Below are positions 55,174 through 63,918 of a stretch of 64,000 nt of DNA, piece by piece (the stretch's first letter is position 1; every line of letters begins with the position of its first letter). The position numbers and the translations under genes are program-made. The notes under the pieces are model-generated. The model was given only the letters and a program-made list of their open reading frames with translations, made no database searches and was not told the origin of the DNA. Source of the DNA: Verrucomicrobiota bacterium (GTDB taxonomy: Bacteria > Verrucomicrobiota > Verrucomicrobiia > Chthoniobacterales > Chthoniobacteraceae); assembly GCA_009885995.1 (NCBI GenBank), contig VFJQ01000054.1:1-64000 (forward strand). Reading direction: 5' to 3'.

Positions 55174-56535
55174 ATGAAGTCCGCGCGCATTGCTGCCTCG
55201 CTCCTTGTCCTTTGCGTCTCATCGCTCCCCGCCGCGGAGCGCAGCTTCCGTCTCGCCACCTTTTCGGCGGACGTCACGGTGCCACTGGGCCACGGGATGA
55301 TGGGTGGTGCGTGGCTCTCGACAAAGATCGCCGACCCGCTCAGCGCGCGCGGCATCGTGCTCAGCGGCGAAGGATTCCCGCCCGTCGTGTTCGTGTCGGT
55401 GGATTGGTGCGAGATCCGCAACGACGCCCTCGTGCGCTGGAAAACCGCGCTCGCCGAAGCGACCGCGACACGACCGGAGCGCGTGATGGTCTGCGCGATC
55501 CATCAGCACGACGCGCCCGTCGCCGACCTCGAAGCCGAGCGCATCCTCCGGGCGCACGGCTGCGAGGGCACGGTGTGCGACCTCGATTTCCACGAGCAAG
55601 CCGTGCAGCGCGTCGCCGCCGCGGCTCGCGGATCGCTCGCGCAGGCGCGCACCGTGACACACCTCGGCACCGGGCAGGCGCGCGTCGAGCGGGTCGCATC
55701 GAACCGCCGCTTCGTCACGCCGGGCGGCATCGTGAGCTTCAGCCGCGGAAGCCGCACGACTGATTCCGTCGCTCGCGCAGCGGATGAAGGCGTCATTGAT
55801 CCGTGGCTGAAGACGCTGAGCTTTTGGGACGGCGACACGCCGCTCGCGGCGCTCAGCGCCTACGCGGTGCATCCGATGAGCCACTACGGTGCGGGCGAAG
55901 TGAGCGCGGATTTCCCCGGCCTCGCCCGCACACAGCGGGACGCGGAGGCGCCAGGCGTGATGCAGATCTACGCGAGCGGGTGCAGCGGCAACACTACCGC
56001 CGGGAAATACAACGACGGCTCGCGCGAGAGCCGGGTCGCGCTCGCCTCGCGGCTGCGCGATGCGATGAAAGCCGCATGGGATTCGACCGCGAGACTGCCG
56101 CTGGAGCGCGTCGATTTCCACACGACTCCCGTCCGCCTCGAACCGCGTGATGGGCCCGGCTGGAGCGTCGCCGACCTGACGAAGAATCTCTCCGCGCCGA
56201 AGCCCTTTCATCAATGCCTCGCCGCGATGGGCCTGAGCTGGCGGCGGCGCGCCGACGCGGGGCAGACGATCGACATCCCCGTGCTCGACTTCGGCGCCGC
56301 CGCACTGCTCGTGCTGCCCGGCGAGGCTTACGTGGAGTATCAACTCTTCGCGCAGCAGCAGCGACCGGATGCGTTCGTCGTCACCGCCGGCTACGGCGAA
56401 GGCGCTACCGGCTACATCCCGACCGAGCGGCACGTCGCCGAGCGCGATACGAACCTGAGCGACTGGTGGTGGGTCGCGCCCGGTGCCGAGCAGCCGCTCA
56501 AAAACGCGATCCGCGCCGCGCTCACTCGTCGCTGA
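55174..56535 (+). CDS. Secreted neutral/alkaline ceramidase-like hydrolase
   Basis: 453 residues. A signal peptide (MKSARIAASLLVLCVSSLPA) precedes ATFSADVTVPLGHGMMGGAW, which resembles the N-terminus of neutral ceramidase-type proteins. Putative metal/nucleophile sites are CAIHQHDAPVADLEAERI (His-x-His), SAYAVHPMSHYGAGEVSAD and IYASGCSGNTTAGKYND. Family-typical is the ending TGYIPTERHVAERDT. These proteins are common as secreted, uncharacterised hydrolases in Planctomycetes and Verrucomicrobia; ceramide as substrate is not proven. Start ATG at 55174; upstream sequence lacks homology. Confidence 0.78.
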   Translation: MKSARIAASLLVLCVSSLPAAERSFRLATFSADVTVPLGHGMMGGAWLSTKIADPLSARGIVLSGEGFPPVVFVSVDWCEIRNDALVRWKTALAEATATRPERVMVCAIHQHDAPVADLEAERILRAHGCEGTVCDLDFHEQAVQRVAAAARGSLAQARTVTHLGTGQARVERVASNRRFVTPGGIVSFSRGSRTTDSVARAADEGVIDPWLKTLSFWDGDTPLAALSAYAVHPMSHYGAGEVSADFPGLARTQRDAEAPGVMQIYASGCSGNTTAGKYNDGSRESRVALASRLRDAMKAAWDSTARLPLERVDFHTTPVRLEPRDGPGWSVADLTKNLSAPKPFHQCLAAMGLSWRRRADAGQTIDIPVLDFGAAALLVLPGEAYVEYQLFAQQQRPDAFVVTAGYGEGATGYIPTERHVAERDTNLSDWWWVAPGAEQPLKNAIRAALTRR

Positions 56536-56536
56536 A

Positions 56537-57061
56537 TTACTTCTCGCTCGTCTCGATCAGCTTGAGCGCCTCGCCGAGCAGCGAATCGGCCTCGTGCAAT
56601 TTCGCCGCGGCCGCTTTCACGCGTTCGATCCGCTCGCGAGCCTGGCCGGCTTGCTTCGCCTTGAGCTCCGTGAGCCACGTGCGCTGCTCCTCATTGAGGA
56701 TCCCGCGCAGTTCCATCATCAGGCCGAACTGGGCGCGCTTCATCTCGCGCTCGCAGTCCTGCACCTTTTCAAACTGCGCCATCACCGCGGCGTGGTCGGC
56801 GCCCTTTTCCTCGATCGCTTTGCCGAGCGCCTCCGCTGCCTCCTTCAGCCGCGGCCCGAACTCCTCGAAACGCCCCTTCGCCTGATCGAGTGCGCCGCGC
56901 AGCTTCTCCTGCTGTGATTCACTGAGGCTGATCAACTCGGCGTTGGCAGCGATGAACTCGGGCGGAAAAAGTTTGGACATGATCGGGTCAGCCGGCGGCG
57001 CTTGCGCGTGAAGCAGGGGGGCGAAGAGGACGGCGATGATGTGAAGTCTAAGCAGGTTCAT
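56537..57061 (-). CDS. Periplasmic Spy/CpxP-like helical protein
   Basis: 174 residues with a signal peptide (MNLLRLHIIAVLFAPLLHAQ). The mature part is almost entirely helical and charged: LISLSESQQEKLRGALDQAK, LKEAAEALGKAIEEKGADHA and MMELRGILNEEQRTWLTELK. The block LTxEQ...LNEEQRTWL resembles heavy-metal/Spy-type LTxxQ motifs of periplasmic chaperones or metal sensors. It is 30 bases downstream of the hybrid sensor kinase on the same strand, so a link to envelope stress signalling is plausible, but the role is inferred. Confidence 0.72.
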   Translation of the reverse strand: MNLLRLHIIAVLFAPLLHAQAPPADPIMSKLFPPEFIAANAELISLSESQQEKLRGALDQAKGRFEEFGPRLKEAAEALGKAIEEKGADHAAVMAQFEKVQDCEREMKRAQFGLMMELRGILNEEQRTWLTELKAKQAGQARERIERVKAAAAKLHEADSLLGEALKLIETSEK

Positions 57062-57091
57062 AGGTTTGAGGATTGTTGGCGGACGTAAGCA

Positions 57092-59779
57092 TCAGGCCGG
57101 TAGCGTGCCGTCGAGCGCGGTGCTCACAGCGAGGCCGAGCGTGCGCTCGGTGAACGGCTTCTCGACGATGTCGCTCACACCGAGCGCGCGGGCCTCGGCT
57201 TCGGTGGCGCCGGACCCGATGTAGCCGGTCGTGAGCAGGCACGGCACGCGGTCGCCCGCTTCCCGCAGGCGGCGGATCAGGTCGAGTCCGGTCATGCGGG
57301 GCATGTTCAGGTCGGTGAAGACGAGCGCGCAGGCGCCGGGCTCGGCTTGCATCAACTCGAGGGCGCGCTCGCCGGCGTGGGCGATCACCGGCTGGTAGCC
57401 GAGGCGTCGGAGCATCGTCGCGGCGACTTCGCAGACGATCGGTTCGTCATCGACCACGAGGATGCTCTCCCCGTGACCGCGCGGGATGGATGACCCGGCA
57501 GGCGTGATCGCCGTGGGCTCGGCGATGGGCGCGGACGCTGGCGGAAAAAGCAGCGTAAACGTAGTCCCGTGGCCCGGTTCGCTCTGCGCGAAGATCGCGC
57601 CTTCGTGCGCTTGCACGATGCCGTGGACGACTGCGAGTCCGAGGCCGGTGCCCTCGCCGGTGGCCTTGGTGGAATAGAACGGCTCGAAGACGCGAGCGAG
57701 CGTGGCGGCATCCATGCCGTGGCCGGTGTCGCTGACCGAGAGGCTCACGAGCGGGCCCGCCGGCAGTTGCGGATATGCCTCGCGAAGCTCGGGCGTCGGA
57801 TCCGAGCGCGCGAGGATCACGCGCAGTTCGCCGGGACCGCGGCCCATCGCGTGGACGGCGTTGGTGCAAAGGTTGAGCACCGCCTGGTGCATCTGCGCGG
57901 GGTCGGCGAGAACGGGCGGCACGCCGGGCTGGAGTTCGGCGGCGAGTTCTATACCCGCGGGTGCCGTGGCTCGCATCAGCCGGAGCGTGTCGCGGACGAT
58001 GGACTCCAGCGACACGACCTTTTTCTCCGGCGTGCGCTTGCGGCTGAAGGTGAGGATCTGCCGCACGAGATCGCTGGCGCGCTCGCCCGCCTCGATGACC
58101 TGCCGCAATTCGTCCGCGGCGGGATGCGTCGGTGGCAGGCGGTCGAGCGCGAGCTGCGAGCAGCCGAGGATGCCGGTGAGCATGTTGTTGAAGTCATGCG
58201 CGATGCCGCCGGCGAGCGTGCCGAGCGCTTCCATCTTCTGCGCTTGCGCGAGCTGTCCGGAGAGGCGCAGGCGCTCCTCCTCGGCGCGGCGGCGCGCGGT
58301 CGCGTCGCGGAAACTCCACACGCGACCGACGATCTCGCCTCCCTGCCGCTGCGGGCGCGAGTCGCGCTCGAAGACGCGGCCGTCCGTGAACTCGATCAGG
58401 TCCGAACTTGATTCCTCGGGATGGGCGTAGAGCTCCTGCACGCGCTTGAGGAAGGCGTCGGCATCCTTAAGCTGTCCGTAAACGGTCTGGAGCAGGGTCG
58501 AGTCGTCCCGCTTCTCCGCGAGATCCCGCGGCACTTTCCACAGCTCGAGGAAGCGCCCGTTGCAGTTGGTCATCTTGCCGGCCTTGCTCACGACGAGCAC
58601 GCCGTCGGAGATCGAGTCGAAGGTGGCGCTGAGCACCGAGAGCGAGCGGTCCAGCCGCGCGGCAGCGGCGCGCTTTTGCCGGAGCAGCACGAGGAGCGCG
58701 AGGACGAGCGCGCCGAGCACGACGATGACGGCGCCCGATCCGAGGAGGACGCGGCGGTGGCGCTGCCAGACGCTCGGCGGGATATTCAGCACTTCGCAGC
58801 CCGGCGGCAGCGCGCTGAGCGGGAAGCCGAAGCGCTGCATCTGCCCGTGATCGGCGACGACCCGATACGGCACGCCCGGGCTGAATGGGATGTCGCCCGC
58901 CTTTTCCCCCGCGAGCAGCCGCAGCGCGATGCGGCCGGCTTCCGCGCCGTGCTGTTCGCCGTCGAGCAGCACGCCGCCGAGGATGCCGGGCAGGTGCATC
59001 GGCGCGCGCAGGCCGTAGATCGGCACCGGGCAGCGGTCGCGCAGTTCCTCGAAGACGCGGCGCGCGAGCCGGGCGCGCGTCATCAGCACTGCGCTGTCGG
59101 GCGGCAGCTCCTCGACGCCCTCGAAAAGCGCCTGCGCCGTGTCGGCCCGCAGTAGTTCCAGACTCACCTCGGTGGCGGCTTCCGGGCGCGCGTCGCGGAT
59201 CTTTCGCAGCGCGCCCTGTCCGGATTGCGTGCTGTCTTCGAGGATGACGAATCGCTTCAGCCGCGGCTGGAGCCGCCGTGCGAAGTCGAACGTGGCCGGC
59301 GGGTCGTTCGCCTCGAAGATGCCCGTGAACCACGGCTCGCGCCGCGTTTCATCGAAGCTGCGCAAGCCGCAGAAGACGGCCTGCGTATTCGGAAAAAGCG
59401 CCGCGCGCCGGCGGATGAGGAACTCGACCGCCGGTTCGTCCGCGGCCACGACGACGCGGAATTTTCGCCGTGCGAACTTCGTGGCGTAGTAGGCCGTCAT
59501 CCGCTCCTCGTAGTCCGGCCCACTGCTGCCCTGCCAGTCGAGGTATTCCACCACTGCACCCGGCGGCGGCGTGGCCTCGCCGAGCACGCGCGTGATGCCG
59601 CTCGCTTCCGCGACAGCCCATGTGTCGCTCGGGCTGCGCGATACGAGCACGAGCACGGCGGGGCCGTCTTTTTTCGCCTTCGGCGTCTGCTGCGCTGGCG
59701 CGCGGTGAAAAAATCCCGCGCACACGATCAGCGTGAGCACGATCGCTCGAACACGCGAGCTGTGGCGGGTGGTTCCCAT
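57092..59779 (-). CDS. Hybrid sensor histidine kinase with periplasmic binding-protein-like sensor
   Basis: 895 residues. Signal-peptide-like start, then a periplasmic domain (about 40-330) of the ABC-substrate-binding type (DGPAVLVLVSRSPSDTWAVA, ALFPNTQAVFCGLRSFDETR). A transmembrane helix lies near 355 (GSGAVIVVLGALVLALLVLL), followed by a PAS domain (FDSISDGVLVVSKAGKMTNC). The HisKA box is TLAGGIAHDFNNMLTGILGC; the ATPase has NLCTNAVHAMG, SVSDTGHGMDAATLARVFEP and GEGTGLGLAVVHGIV. A C-terminal receiver (SILVVDDEPIVCEVAATMLR) has its phospho-Asp in LVFTDLNMPRMTG and Lys in VEKPF. No separate response regulator is adjacent, so output probably goes through a phosphotransfer chain. A Spy-like gene lies downstream. 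Confidence 0.9.
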   Translation of the reverse strand: MGTTRHSSRVRAIVLTLIVCAGFFHRAPAQQTPKAKKDGPAVLVLVSRSPSDTWAVAEASGITRVLGEATPPPGAVVEYLDWQGSSGPDYEERMTAYYATKFARRKFRVVVAADEPAVEFLIRRRAALFPNTQAVFCGLRSFDETRREPWFTGIFEANDPPATFDFARRLQPRLKRFVILEDSTQSGQGALRKIRDARPEAATEVSLELLRADTAQALFEGVEELPPDSAVLMTRARLARRVFEELRDRCPVPIYGLRAPMHLPGILGGVLLDGEQHGAEAGRIALRLLAGEKAGDIPFSPGVPYRVVADHGQMQRFGFPLSALPPGCEVLNIPPSVWQRHRRVLLGSGAVIVVLGALVLALLVLLRQKRAAAARLDRSLSVLSATFDSISDGVLVVSKAGKMTNCNGRFLELWKVPRDLAEKRDDSTLLQTVYGQLKDADAFLKRVQELYAHPEESSSDLIEFTDGRVFERDSRPQRQGGEIVGRVWSFRDATARRRAEEERLRLSGQLAQAQKMEALGTLAGGIAHDFNNMLTGILGCSQLALDRLPPTHPAADELRQVIEAGERASDLVRQILTFSRKRTPEKKVVSLESIVRDTLRLMRATAPAGIELAAELQPGVPPVLADPAQMHQAVLNLCTNAVHAMGRGPGELRVILARSDPTPELREAYPQLPAGPLVSLSVSDTGHGMDAATLARVFEPFYSTKATGEGTGLGLAVVHGIVQAHEGAIFAQSEPGHGTTFTLLFPPASAPIAEPTAITPAGSSIPRGHGESILVVDDEPIVCEVAATMLRRLGYQPVIAHAGERALELMQAEPGACALVFTDLNMPRMTGLDLIRRLREAGDRVPCLLTTGYIGSGATEAEARALGVSDIVEKPFTERTLGLAVSTALDGTLPA

Positions 59780-59850
59780 GACGGTGTCCCGTCATGTAGC
59801 CCCTCGCGAACCGCCCGGACAACGCGAATTTTCCTCCGCCCACTGACCGC

Positions 59851-61287
59851 CTACCAGGCGCGCTCGATCGACCGCCGCCGCCAGAGGAACTCGAACATAT
59901 TCCCCTCGTGCGGTTGGTCCCAGGAGATCGCCATCGTGCTGACCGGGCCGATGTTGAGCCGGTCGATCTCGGAGAAGGCCATCAGTTCATCGATGAAAGC
60001 CGGGTCTTTCGTGATCGCCGAGACGGCGAGCGAGTAGCCGATCTGGTGGAGCATGTCTTTCTGCGGGCACGTGACCACGCTCGCGTAGGGGCAGAGGAAT
60101 TCTTTGTTCGCCAGCGGGTGCGCGAATGAATCGCAGCGCACGATCGTCGGCCGCAGGAACATGCCGCCCTCGTGCTCGACCTTGCGTGGGCCGCCGCGAT
60201 ATTTCACCGTCACGTCCTCGGCAGCGGGCGTCTTCAGCCCCTCCTCGATCGCGCCGTCGATGAAGTCGGCCATCTTCGGATTCGCGAAGCCGCTGAGCCG
60301 CGCGTTCGGGTCGTCGTTGCGCGTGGGCTGGATCGGTCCGAGACGCTGCGCGAGCGCGTCGGCGATCTCCGCCGCGTATTTCGGCACGACGACGCAGCTC
60401 GCGTTGATGCACGAGCGGCCGCCATTGTCGCTGATCGCGCCGGCGATCACGTCGAGGTAGTCACGCCAGTTTTCGATGCAGTCGTCGCCGATGACGAACT
60501 TGCTCCAGCCCGGCCCGTGGAGCTGGATGGCGGGGTTGTTCGCATACTGCTGCGTCGTCGCCTTATCGCCGAAGATGAGCGCGCGGCCGCAAGACTTGAG
60601 GATCTCGCTCGCGCCTTCATGGTCGGTCGGATAAAAGCCGAACGCCTCGCTCGGCACGCCCGCGGCGATGAAGGCCTGGATGAGCCGATACGGCGTCCAC
60701 GGCTCCTCTCGCCCCGGCTTGATGACGACCGGCGTCTTCAGCGCGATCGCGGGAAGCCAGAGCGAATTCACTGCCGGCGAATTGCTCGGCATCACGAGCC
60801 CGAGCGCCTGGCAGGTGGGGAAGAACGAGAGCTTCGTGCCGAACTGCTCGCCGTTGCCCGAGTCGATGATCGAGAGATCGAGCCCGCGCGAGAGGCCGTT
60901 GAGCACTACGTCGAGGTGCGTCAGCGCATAGTGGATCTTCGCCATGTTGCGCCGCACCATCACGTGCGGCAGCCCGCTCGTGGCGCTGAGCGTGGCCACG
61001 TATTCGTCCGCCGATTGCGTGTGCCCTTTGTCGCCCAGCGGCAGTGTGCCGTTGAGGAAGTGCTCACCCGCCTTCGCGCTCATCGCGATGAGCTGCGCGA
61101 CCGTGAACTTCTTCAGCGCCGCCCGCGCCTCGCCGAGTCGCTTGAAGTCCTTGCGAAGGATGCCGGCGTTGATCGTTGAAACGGTCGCCTTCACCTCGCC
61201 GCTGCGGTGATCTTTGACCTCGAGCTTGTCGAGGCTCTCGTAGCTGCGGCCAAGGCGGAGGACGGGGAGATGAGGGAGCGTGGTCAT
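59851..61287 (-). CDS. Atypical aldehyde dehydrogenase family protein
   Basis: 478 residues, with an NAD-binding region (SLWLPAIALKTPVVIKPGRE) and a catalytic-Cys block AISDNGGRSCINASCVVVPK. The general-base segment that normally reads ELGGK is here QLHGPGWSKFVIGDD; the usual Glu is a His. The rest follows the ALDH superfamily (TIVRCDSFAHPLANKEFLCP, near the end TMAISWDQPHEGNMFEFLWR). It may act on an unusual aldehyde or acyl donor, or hold a modified mechanism. Ends the region of normal base composition; the tRNA fragment of the integrated element lies 123 bases upstream of its start. Confidence 0.83.
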   Translation of the reverse strand: MTTLPHLPVLRLGRSYESLDKLEVKDHRSGEVKATVSTINAGILRKDFKRLGEARAALKKFTVAQLIAMSAKAGEHFLNGTLPLGDKGHTQSADEYVATLSATSGLPHVMVRRNMAKIHYALTHLDVVLNGLSRGLDLSIIDSGNGEQFGTKLSFFPTCQALGLVMPSNSPAVNSLWLPAIALKTPVVIKPGREEPWTPYRLIQAFIAAGVPSEAFGFYPTDHEGASEILKSCGRALIFGDKATTQQYANNPAIQLHGPGWSKFVIGDDCIENWRDYLDVIAGAISDNGGRSCINASCVVVPKYAAEIADALAQRLGPIQPTRNDDPNARLSGFANPKMADFIDGAIEEGLKTPAAEDVTVKYRGGPRKVEHEGGMFLRPTIVRCDSFAHPLANKEFLCPYASVVTCPQKDMLHQIGYSLAVSAITKDPAFIDELMAFSEIDRLNIGPVSTMAISWDQPHEGNMFEFLWRRRSIERAW

Positions 61288-61410
61288 GATAAGCGGCGGA
61301 TTTTATACGTGTGCGTATTGTTTCGGCAAACGGTTTTCTGGTGAACTCTGCGCGTCTGTTGCCTCGCCCGTTCTGCCCCTCAAGAAAGCGGCGGATCGCG
61401 GACAAAAAGA

Positions 61411-61455
61411 TGGTGCGCGCTACAGGGTTCGAACCTGTGACTTCAACCGGGCCTG
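61411..61455 (-). other. 3'-terminal tRNA fragment, putative integration (att) site
   Basis: Read on the minus strand, the sequence contains a complete T-arm (ACAGG TTCGAAC CCTGT) followed by AGCGCGC, a discriminator A and an encoded CCA, and then a short T-run. The 5' half of a tRNA, which should include GCGCGCT and a D-arm, is not present on the higher-coordinate side. This is the pattern left when a tyrosine integrase inserts at the 3' end of a tRNA gene and one junction keeps only the 3' piece. Identity (amino acid) cannot be deduced without the anticodon. Exact left boundary is unknown. Confidence 0.6.
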
Positions 61456-61537
61456 TGTAATCGACTGAATTACTCTGTTGGAAGACACACCGGAACGTCT
61501 TTGACATGAGCGGATGGTATGACTATCGGTATGACTT

Positions 61538-62752
61538 ATGTCGAGCCTGCACAAAGACCCACGGGGCCGGTCGCCCTACTTTTACTGCAAGTTCCGAAAT
61601 GCAGACGGCAGAATTTCGTTCAAGAGCACGAAGAAGAAGATTCGCGACGAGGCGTCACAGGTTTGTCTCGATTGGGCCAAAACAGCAAAGCGCGCTGCCG
61701 CCGGAGAGTTGACCGAGGCTCAGGCTCGAAAAGTAATCTCGGAGATCGTAGAGAGAGCCGGTGGCGACGCGATTGAATCTCAAACGACGGAAGAAGTTTT
61801 TAAGCGCTGGCTGGCGTCTAAGGAGACGACCAAAACGAAAGGCACCGTGGTTCGGTATCGTGGGGTCCTCGAAAACTTTCAGGAGTTCATCGGCAAGAAA
61901 AAAAACACGTCCAACATTGCCGCAATAACTCCAGCGGATGTCGAAACTTTTCGTGACGGAGAAGTGCGAGCTGGAAAAAGCCAGAGCACCGCGAATTTTA
62001 GCCTCAAGGTCATCAGAAGCGTCTTCCACTCAGCAAAACGGCAGGCCCTGATTCTTCACAATCCCGCAGACGCTGTGGAGGTCTTCGCAGCCGTTAAAGA
62101 AGAACGCGATGTTTTTACTGACGACCAAATTCGATTGCTCCTTAAGGTAACTGTCGGAACCGAGTGGGAGGGCATGATCCTGCTGGGACGCTATACGGGG
62201 GCACGCCTCTCTGACTGCGCCAGCATGGGGTGGAACAACGTCGATCTTCCACACGCCATCATTCATTACCACCCCGGTAAAACGAGCAAAGGGAACAAAC
62301 GCAAAGAAGTGTTCTGTCCCATCGCCGGGGAATTGATGGACTACTTGCTTACTCGGCAGTCATCAGACCAGCCCGTCGCCAAGCTCTTCCCCACCCTGGC
62401 GCAGATGCCTACGCACGGCAGTGTCGGTCTGTCAGCGTCATTTCAGAAGCTGATGGTGCGGGCGGGAATCTTTACTGACCGAGGTGAGGCAAAAACTGGC
62501 AAGGGTCGCCAGTTTAGAACGCTCGTGTTTCACAGTTTGCGCCATACCTTCAATTCGACCCTCGCAAATCAAGGGGTCTCAATTGAACTGCGGCGCGAAC
62601 TGACCGGACACAGCAGTGACGAGATGAATCGTAAATACACGCACTTCGACCTCGCCCCCCTCAAGGACGCCATCGACAAGCTTCCGAGGTTGTGGAAAAA
62701 GCCGACCGCCGCAGCCCGCGAAAGTGCGAAGCCCAATGCAAAGTCTCAATAG
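61538..62752 (+). CDS. Tyrosine-type site-specific integrase
   Basis: 404 residues. An N-terminal Arm/SAM-like DNA-binding region (ITPADVETFRDGEVRAGKSQ) leads to the catalytic domain. All key residues are visible: Arg in LLGRYTGARLSDCASMGWNN, Lys in HYHPGKTSKGNKRKEV, His-x-x-Arg in LVFHSLRHTFNSTLANQGVS, His in RRELTGHSSDEMN and the nucleophilic Tyr in RKYTHFD. The gene starts 83 bases from the tRNA fragment and points away from it, the usual orientation for tRNA-inserted elements. No RBS is clear. Base composition is lower in G+C than flanking chromosome. Confidence 0.92.
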   Translation: MSSLHKDPRGRSPYFYCKFRNADGRISFKSTKKKIRDEASQVCLDWAKTAKRAAAGELTEAQARKVISEIVERAGGDAIESQTTEEVFKRWLASKETTKTKGTVVRYRGVLENFQEFIGKKKNTSNIAAITPADVETFRDGEVRAGKSQSTANFSLKVIRSVFHSAKRQALILHNPADAVEVFAAVKEERDVFTDDQIRLLLKVTVGTEWEGMILLGRYTGARLSDCASMGWNNVDLPHAIIHYHPGKTSKGNKRKEVFCPIAGELMDYLLTRQSSDQPVAKLFPTLAQMPTHGSVGLSASFQKLMVRAGIFTDRGEAKTGKGRQFRTLVFHSLRHTFNSTLANQGVSIELRRELTGHSSDEMNRKYTHFDLAPLKDAIDKLPRLWKKPTAAARESAKPNAKSQ

Positions 62753-62824
62753 CACCCACTACACCCACATCGAAACCGAATCGCTGCGTAAGGCGGCGGC
62801 GAGTTTGCCGGATATTTTGACGTG

Positions 62825-63787
62825 ATGAAGAAACCGCAAAATCCAAAGAGAGCATTACCAACGGTGAAGAAGCGTCTAGTCGCCAAAAGCCATGACGAAA
62901 TTTATCACGTTCGCAATGACAAGGCCGCACAGTCGTTAAAGTCTGCACTGGGAATCCCTGACAGGATTAGCCTCGGCCTAACTGATAGTGGTTTGGTCAT
63001 GATAGAGGGAATCATGGGTGCAATGACTGGAGACAAAGAAGCGGTCATGAGGTCGATCCGAAGAGTGTCCTATTTTCTTGTTATTCTTAACAAGACTGTC
63101 GTCCTCAATCTTGAAGATTGTGGAGAAATCGGGAAGGGACGCTCGCTGTGGCCTGTCATGAGCGGCCCTAGCCCGAAGGTTGCGTCGCAAAATGCGGCGT
63201 TCTTTGAAAGCATTGGCCTCGGCGTTGAGGTCAATCCTGCCAGGAATGCGGAGGACGTGGGGATAGTGAGCACGGAAGCAAAACGCGCAGCAGTCGCACT
63301 GATCTCTTTCATTGAAGCAATTCGATCGAGTGATTCGCTTGCGGGCTGCCACGCGGAAGATCCGTCACGCGTAGTGTTTCGCGCAGCTTTGGCATCGAGC
63401 TTTACCGATGAATTCCTGCCCGAACCCAAATACACCGATCGGATCGCTGCTGAGTGCGTTACGTTGCCGCCGCTAGGCAATGACGCTGCTGTGATCGCTC
63501 AATGGTGGAAAGCTGGACAGCAATTGCTGATGGTCAGTACTTCAGGGAAGCCTGAAGGCATTGATGGACTCTACAAAATCGGAGAGTGGAACAAAGATCA
63601 CGAATCAGCTGCTGCAGTGCTAAAGAATACTCGCGATATCGAAGATATTCCTTCTGATGCAATGAGCAGAGGAGGCTCCGCCTCGAACGTGCGGGCAGCC
63701 ATCTTCAAGCGACTGAAAAAGGAGTTCAAATCGATTGCGGTCAACATACCGAAGCGCGCGCGAACAATGACTTCAGAGGAAGTCTAG
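62825..63787 (+). CDS. Hypothetical protein of the integrated element, 320 aa
   Basis: Not recognised. Begins MKKPQNPKRALPTVKKRLVA, a basic N-terminal segment that may contact nucleic acid. A hydrophobic helix-like stretch follows (VMRSIRRVSYFLVILNKTVV). The remainder is mixed alpha/beta with several charged helices (AAVALISFIEAIRSSDSLAG) and a basic C-terminus (AAIFKRLKKEFKSIAVNIPK, then RARTMTSEEV). ATG at 62825 was chosen; a GTG one codon earlier is equivalent. Position directly after the integrase is where cargo or regulatory genes of such elements usually lie. No toxin, nuclease or ATPase motif was found by eye. Confidence 0.7.
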   Translation: MKKPQNPKRALPTVKKRLVAKSHDEIYHVRNDKAAQSLKSALGIPDRISLGLTDSGLVMIEGIMGAMTGDKEAVMRSIRRVSYFLVILNKTVVLNLEDCGEIGKGRSLWPVMSGPSPKVASQNAAFFESIGLGVEVNPARNAEDVGIVSTEAKRAAVALISFIEAIRSSDSLAGCHAEDPSRVVFRAALASSFTDEFLPEPKYTDRIAAECVTLPPLGNDAAVIAQWWKAGQQLLMVSTSGKPEGIDGLYKIGEWNKDHESAAAVLKNTRDIEDIPSDAMSRGGSASNVRAAIFKRLKKEFKSIAVNIPKRARTMTSEEV

Positions 63788-63918
63788 GTAGCCGGGACGA
63801 GGGCGTCCTCCCCTCTTCGGGAAAAGCGGGGTGGTTGTAGAGGCTTTTGGCTCAACGAGACTTCGGCGTGTTCAAAACCACGCCCTCGAAACCAAACCCG
63901 CAAAGCCAACCTGGAACG

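Noticed and set aside
61400-61500. Complete tRNA gene
   Set aside because: Only the T-arm and 3' acceptor strand are present; no matching 5' acceptor (GCGCGCT), D-arm or anticodon arm could be paired.
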